DNA from: an uncultured Leucothrix sp.
GTDB lineage: Bacteria > Pseudomonadota > Gammaproteobacteria > Thiotrichales > Thiotrichaceae
Length of the DNA: 5,510 nucleotides
NCBI GenBank assembly: GCA_938004025.1
Contig: CALKXC010000375.1
Coordinates: 1-5,510, forward strand
Reading direction: 5' to 3'
Shown here: positions 4,554 to 5,510 of the stretch, piece by piece
Layout of the letters: the number at the start of each line of letters is the position of its first letter
Numbering within the stretch: position 1 is the stretch's first letter
Program-made: the position numbers and the translations under genes
Notes under the pieces: generated by a model
What the model was told of the DNA's origin: nothing
Seen by the model: only the letters and a program-made list of their open reading frames with translations
The model's database searches: none

Positions 4554-5135
4554 ATGAAATTTAAAATGGCCCAAGGATCGTTATTCGCAGTACTAATGCG
4601 ATCAACTTGGTGGTATAGCGCTCTGATTGCACTTTTTGCGATTGCTTTGGGTTTTGCAGCGTTTGAAGGAAAGTACTTGATCATAGGAATTTCAGCATCC
4701 TTACCTTTTTTTGGGATAGCTGCCTACTCCGCCTTTAAACAGTCTCAGCGCCCAAAACTGAAGCGTGTTCTGGAAGTTGATGAGGCGGCACGTAAGATGT
4801 CTGTACGTGAACTGGCCAAAACGATCGCCGACCATTATGAAAACAATAACTTTAAGGTTGTCCCATTCAAAGGCGACGCAGCCGAAATGGAGCTTGAGCG
4901 GGGCAGACACAAATATTTATTAAGTTGTAAACGCTTCAAAGCGGCGAATACGGGCATTGAGCCATTGAAAAAACTGATTGCTGCTGGTGAAAAGCACGAG
5001 GCTAACCGTTACCTTTATGTGGCGCTCGGTGAGATTTCCGAGAGTGCTGTGGATTATGCACAGAAAAACAAAATCGAATTGATTGGAGCAGAAGTACTAA
5101 CAGAATATTTTGATGGCACAAAGGAGTTACTTTAG
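4554..5135 (+). CDS. Membrane-anchored Mrr-type restriction-endonuclease-like protein
   Basis: The first ATG fits the family N-terminus (M-K-F-x-M-A-x-x-S-L-F-A); AAAAAGG (4537-4543) lies 10 nt upstream. The 193-aa product has two membrane helices (about 19-37 and 41-61), a short basic linker (R-P-K-L-K-R), then an Mrr_cat-like PD-(D/E)XK domain. This has a helix with M-S-V-R-E-L-A-K-T-I-A (82-92), strands around F-K-V-V-P-F (100-105), A-E-M-E-L-E (110-115), and Y-L-L-S-C-K-R-F-K (121-129) with Lys126 as the core lysine. A Y-V-A-L-G-E strand (155-160) and an I-E-L-I-G-A segment follow. In active Mrr enzymes the core is usually Asp followed by Q/E-x-K. Here the acid position appears to be Glu111 and the residue two before Lys126 is Ser, so activity is uncertain. 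The 2-TM topology puts the domain next to the inner membrane, probably cytoplasmic. The ATPase gene starts 6 bp after the stop. Confidence 0.75.
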   Translation: MKFKMAQGSLFAVLMRSTWWYSALIALFAIALGFAAFEGKYLIIGISASLPFFGIAAYSAFKQSQRPKLKRVLEVDEAARKMSVRELAKTIADHYENNNFKVVPFKGDAAEMELERGRHKYLLSCKRFKAANTGIEPLKKLIAAGEKHEANRYLYVALGEISESAVDYAQKNKIELIGAEVLTEYFDGTKELL

Positions 5136-5141
5136 TAAACA

Positions 5142-5510
5142 ATGGCTAAACTCGGTTCTCCCTTTTTGCACAGAATAAGCAGCCTCGAAGAGAAGTTCGA
5201 TAGGTCCAGCTATCCTTTCAATATCCCAGCGTTTGGCGATGGAATAGATATCGCGCTTGATTCCAAAGTGACTATGTTAGTTGGGGAGAACGGTAGTGGT
5301 AAGTCGACCTTATTGGAAGCGGTAGCAGAGGTTTGCGGCTTCGATCCTGAAGGGGGGAATCGCGATCATAATCGAGAGTCATTTGAAGACCGATCCGCTT
5401 TAGCTCAAGCACTTAGATTGTCATGGATGCCTAGAACGACAGAAGGTTTTTTCCTTAGAGCTGAGAGCTTTTTTAACTTCGCAACCTACATTGAAAGTGT
5501 GTCTAACCTT
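5142..5510 (+). CDS. Predicted P-loop ATPase, ABC/RecF-like (COG3910 type), N-terminal part (3' truncated)
   Basis: The frame is open from ATG 5142 to the window end (123 codons seen; from memory this family is usually about 240-280 aa). The start is set by an in-frame TAA at 5136-5138. The ribosome binding site AAGGAG (5121-5126) lies inside the previous gene, 15 nt away, which is long, so translation may be coupled to the upstream stop. Features seen are P-F-L-H-R-I (7-12), Y-P-F-N-I-P-A-F (24-31), strand V-T-M-L-V-G (43-48), Walker A G-E-N-G-S-G-K-S-T (48-56), then L-L-E-A-V-A and G-F-x-P-E-G-G-N-R. F-F-L-R-A-E-S-F-F-N further on is typical of this predicted ATPase family. Walker B, signature and H-loop motifs would lie beyond the edge. 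These are soluble stand-alone ATPases of unknown function, related to ABC-type and Rad50/RecF ATPases. Confidence 0.85.
   Translation, partial: MAKLGSPFLHRISSLEEKFDRSSYPFNIPAFGDGIDIALDSKVTMLVGENGSGKSTLLEAVAEVCGFDPEGGNRDHNRESFEDRSALAQALRLSWMPRTTEGFFLRAESFFNFATYIESVSNL

Overview
The window looks like chromosomal DNA of a Gram-negative proteobacterium, most likely a gamma- or beta-proteobacterium. The evidence is a periplasmic thiol-reduction pair with Sec-type signal peptides and a BrnT/BrnA toxin-antitoxin pair. Hand-counted GC is about 50% in the sampled part of the first gene, 52-63% in sampled lines of the dsbD gene, and about 37% across six sampled lines of brnTA. I cannot name a genus from sequence alone.

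Layout, left to right. (1) Positions 1-393 hold the 3' end of a DUF4143-type AAA ATPase gene, cut by the window edge. (2) Positions 579-1095 hold a compact, AT-rich toxin-antitoxin operon, brnT then brnA, overlapping by 11 bp. A dyad overlaps its presumed -10 region and an inverted repeat lies at its end. (3) Positions 1272-3980 hold a two-gene periplasmic redox operon. The first gene is a full-length DsbD/ScsB-type membrane thiol:disulfide reductase of 687 aa. The second is an exported peroxiredoxin-like thioredoxin-fold protein of 206 aa, its probable electron acceptor. (4) On the minus strand, 4426-4061, is a small SnoaL/NTF2-like protein. It converges on the redox operon, and a perfect 13-bp hairpin sits at its 3' end. 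(5) Positions 4554-5510 hold a probable two-gene unit: a membrane-anchored Mrr-type restriction-endonuclease-like protein, then 6 bp later a P-loop ATPase of the COG3910 type, cut by the right edge.

How the genes work together. BrnT should be an RNase toxin neutralised by BrnA, which as a ribbon-helix-helix protein should also repress its own promoter. The DsbD-like protein should carry electrons from cytoplasmic thioredoxin across the inner membrane to periplasmic partners, and the adjacent peroxiredoxin-like protein is the obvious candidate. The nuclease-like/ATPase pair has no assured function. The low-GC brnTA module between higher-GC genes looks like an accessory insertion in an otherwise ordinary chromosomal region. 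I found no insertion sequence, tRNA, rRNA, CRISPR array or convincing integron attC site. I see no clear new multi-gene system. The nuclease/ATPase pair and the regulatory DNA around brnTA and dsbD are the parts most worth a second look.
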